Of a stretch of DNA of 24,128 nucleotides, positions 21,899 through 24,128 are shown piece by piece. A program made the position numbers and the translations under genes. The stretch's first letter is position 1, and each line of letters begins with the position of its first letter. This DNA is from Lobulomyces angularis (taxonomy: Eukaryota > Chytridiomycota > Chytridiomycetes > Lobulomycetales > Lobulomycetaceae), in the NCBI GenBank assembly GCA_027604685.1, contig JADHYX010000345.1, positions 1-24,128 on the forward strand, written 5' to 3'. Below the pieces are notes generated by a model. It did no database searches, was not told where the DNA came from, and worked only from the letters and a program-made list of their open reading frames with translations.

Positions 21899-22419
21899 TT
21901 ATTGCAATTTTATCTTTTTTGCCAAATCTAAATCTTCTTGTTTTGATAAATAAAATTCCCACTTATCATTAGTTTCTGTTATCAACTGATGTACATCACT
22001 TGTTGCTTTTCCATCAATATATTTAATGCCGTATATTTCTCCATTTCGTAAACTCTTAAAAAAAAAAAAAATTAGAAATTAATAAAAAAAAATTAATTAA
22101 AACTTCTTCTTTTTATTATAAAAATCAAAATTATAAAAAAGTAAAAGTTTCTTTTTTTTTTTTTTTATTAAAAAAGTAACAATTACCGTATCCAAATGTA
22201 CTTTAGTTAATTTATAATATGAATTTTGTGGATTTCCTCTTTCAAGCTGTGCAGAGATTACTCTAGAAAAAAAAAATTAGGAAAACAATTCTTTTTTCTT
22301 TTTGCATACTTTCTACCAACGGCATGGTTAGGTAAATTGCTAATCAATTCAATTAAATTTCTCTTCTTTTTTTTTAAAAATTTTGGAGATATTCCAAACA
22401 CTTCTCTACAAACGTTCAT
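21899..22419 (-). CDS. Mitochondrial small ribosomal subunit protein mS34-like
   Basis: Exons 22310..22419, 22187..22262 and 21899..22054 encode 113 residues. The order of conserved blocks matches the MRP-S34 family: a basic segment (KKKKRNLIELI), LPNHAVGRKV (residues 29-38, compare LPxxGxGRxV), a YYKLTKVHLD block (YWRxTxVxxD), then GEIYGIKYIDGKAT (GxAxGxxxxxGK) and a final KWEFY. mS34 sits in the body of the mitochondrial small subunit near the rRNA. The protein is shorter than the animal form (about 200 residues), lacking its long N- and C-terminal extensions. No clear transit peptide is visible, but the N-terminus is basic. The introns are A/T-rich and one contains a T15 run. Identification rests on pattern matching from memory. 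Confidence 0.65.
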
Positions 22420-22460
22420 TTATTATAGTTGAATGTTTTTATGGTATTTAAATTTTTTTC

Positions 22461-22479
22461 TTTTTTTTTTTTTTTTTTT
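22461..22479. repeat. Poly(T)19 tract upstream of the mS34-like start
   Basis: A run of 19 T lies 41 nt upstream of the mS34-like start codon (read as A on the gene strand). This mirrors the poly(A) run before the WS/DGAT start. Confidence 0.75.
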
Positions 22480-22718
22480 GAAAAAACTGATAAAAATCCT
22501 AAAATCCTTAAATAAAAAAATATCTAACAAGAGAAAATAGATCAACATTAAAAAATTTGTAGAAGTCTTTAAGTTATAAAAATTAAATTATGATAATACA
22601 GTTTTTTTTTTTTTTTAAATTCCAATTTTTCTGGTATCAGATTTGTTTCCTTTCTGTTCAAGTTTGAATTAAAATGTTGTATTTGGTTTTTTTTTTTTTT
22701 TTTTTTTATCAAAAACCT

Positions 22719-23216
22719 TTAACTCAAATCCATTACATCAAATTTTTTGGCATGAACATCACGATACCTTTCTAAAGCATTTCTAAAAAGTTGTAAAAGT
22801 AATAAAAAAAAATAAAATAAAATAAAAATAAAAATACTTTTTAACTTTTAAGTCTCTAGCCTTTTTTTTGCAATTTTCATCAAGATTTGTTAATCCTTCA
22901 TCTAAACATTTTAAATTTGAAATGGTTTTTGAAGCTTCATCAATGTCTTTTAAAACTTTAGAAATCTGTTTTTAACAAAAAAAAAAAATTTTGTAACTTT
23001 ATTTTTTTATTTGCTAGTTACCAGCTCTTTAATTAAAATCTTTTGATTTTGAATCAGATTAGAGAGTTCAAATTTAAAATTTTCATTATCTGTTTCCTTT
23101 AACTGTTGATTTTCTGACTTGAAGGTTTCCACATCATTGGTTAGTTTATTTAAAAGCTCCAGAGCAAAAACTATATCGGATGTAAAGTTGATATCAGGTA
23201 GATTTGTGGATAACAT
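22719..23216 (-). CDS. Small coiled-coil protein of unknown function
   Basis: Exons 23022..23216, 22838..22965 and 22719..22782 encode 128 residues with consistent splice phases (0, then 2). The protein is almost wholly helical and charged, with heptad-like spacing of Leu/Ile (FALELLNKLTNDVETF, SNLIQNQKILIKELISKV) and a conserved-looking tail (LERYRDVHAKKFDVMDLS). It lacks a signal peptide and membrane segment. Size and composition resemble small subunits of kinetochore, BLOC-type or ciliary complexes, but no family is recognised. It is followed by mS34 on the same strand with about 300 nt between them, enough for an independent promoter. Confidence 0.6.
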
Positions 23217-23895
23217 TTTTTTTTTAAATTTAGATTTAGGGTTTTAAATGTGTTTTTTTAGAATGTTGAGAACATGTTGAAGTTAACGCACGCTGTGAAA
23301 AGAAAAAAAAATAGTGAGAAGAAAAAAACAGAGAGAAGAAAAAAAAACTAAAATATTTCCGAAGATGTTTTGGTCTACAACCATCAACCGTATAAGTTTA
23401 TATATCCAAAGTTGCTAAATGAACCCGATATATAATCTTTTCTTTTAATTTGGTAATTGACAATTAATAATTAAAAGAAAAACTATTTACACTAAATTAT
23501 TTTTTACTTATTAAAATAAAGGAAAAATCCAACAGTATTTACTACTATTTTACACTTTGTAATTTATACTTTATAAATAATCAAAACATGATCCTCAAGT
23601 ACGTGAATTAATATTTTATAGCGAACCACTTTTAAAAAAAGAAGAAAATGAAATGCACTTTTTTGCTCAATCATTTTTTTTTTGAAAAGAATTTAAAGAG
23701 TTTTTTGATTAATGTTTTTACTTTATAGTATTTTTGGTTTGTATTTATTAATTTCTAACCTTAAACAATGTTTATAAAAAAAAAAAAACATGAAAAAATA
23801 AAAAAATGCATATATATAAAAAAAGGAACTCCGTATGAGGAAGATTTGCAGCAGAGAGAGGGTATGAGATTATTTACATGCATGAATTTTGACTT
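23217..23895. other. Spacer, no gene seen
   Basis: A/T-rich spacer holding the promoter side of the coiled-coil gene. Purine-rich A/G tracts occur at about 23294-23348. No ORF, repeat family or RNA gene is recognised. Confidence 0.5.
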
Positions 23896-24093
23896 TTAAT
23901 TCAAAATTATTGGTAATACCGGCATATTGGGATTTAAGAAGGAGGAAAGACTTTTTTGTCGGTGAAGGTCTGCATTGGATTTTGATGAAACATTTGATTT
24001 TGTAGGTGATTGTTTAATTGTGAAGGAGCTTTTTTTGATTTCAGCATCTGGTCTTTTAAAAATAGTTTTAAGCTGGTTGCCAAAAGATCTCAT
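23896..24093 (-). CDS. Short basic Ser-rich ORF, hypothetical
   Basis: An ORF of 65 codons starts with ATG at 24093 after an A-rich leader. It is basic and Ser/Lys/Asn-rich (RSFGNQLKTIFKR, IKKSSFTIKQSPTKS, HRQKSLSSFLNP), with SP/RxxS-type phosphorylation-like sites and no recognised domain. A possible GT donor follows the NPNMP codons (GTATTACC), so the real protein could be spliced to a further exon downstream; no in-frame partner exon was found. It may also be a chance ORF. The right edge of the window is 35 nt from its start, so its promoter is not visible. Confidence 0.35.
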   Translation of the reverse strand: MRSFGNQLKTIFKRPDAEIKKSSFTIKQSPTKSNVSSKSNADLHRQKSLSSFLNPNMPVLPIILN

Positions 24094-24128
24094 TATTTTA
24101 ATTTTGTTTTTATTTTTATTTTTTTTTA

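Noticed and set aside
1..24128. CRISPR array, bacterial operon, rRNA or tRNA genes
   Set aside because: No regularly spaced repeats, ribosome binding sites or recognisable RNA gene structures were seen; tRNA detection by eye is not reliable, so a covariance-model scan would be needed to exclude one.

Overview
This window is eukaryotic nuclear DNA from a very AT-rich genome. Coding exons are cut by many short GT-AG introns (mostly about 45-150 nt), and introns and spacers are full of poly(A)/poly(T) runs. No bacterial-style operons, ribosome binding sites or CRISPR arrays are seen. The gene content points to a flagellated (zoosporic) fungus such as a chytrid or cryptomycete: an OCA/SIW14-type fungal pseudo-phosphatase, a secreted fungal-style LRR protein, a mitoribosomal protein and a very large coiled-coil protein resembling the flagellum-associated CCDC180 family. 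The mitoribosomal gene argues against anaerobic, hydrogenosome-bearing chytrids. The species itself is an inference only. All exon structures were built by hand from splice signals and reading-frame continuity.

Layout. A minus-strand secreted LRR protein (cut by the left edge) lies head-to-head with a plus-strand Tudor-like gene fragment (836-1298). A minus-strand SAM methyltransferase (1858-3022) shares a short divergent promoter with an OCA6-like protein (3170-4484). Next come a small Ser-rich protein, a 10-exon BTB/BACK/discoidin-like protein (5036-7576) and an AN1 zinc-finger protein (7936-8332), all on the minus strand. A 1.4-kb spacer (8333-9804) holds decayed coding sequence, including a Ty3/gypsy-like integrase remnant. 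Two tandem plus-strand atypical SDR/NmrA-like genes follow (9805-10723 and 10952-11836), with identical exon architecture and 248 codons each.

The right half is all minus strand: an 18-exon, 1791-codon CCDC180-like gene (12038-18551), a 7-exon wax ester synthase/diacylglycerol acyltransferase (19089-20950), a GC-richer spacer with broken ORFs (about 21050-21650), an mS34-like mitoribosomal protein (21899-22419), a small coiled-coil protein (22719-23216) and a short basic ORF near the right edge. The genes look like ordinary independent nuclear genes rather than a pathway cluster. The points most worth a second look are the CCDC180-like gene, the duplicated SDR pair, the catalytically degenerate OCA-type protein, the Tudor-like fragment and the GC-richer relic islands.
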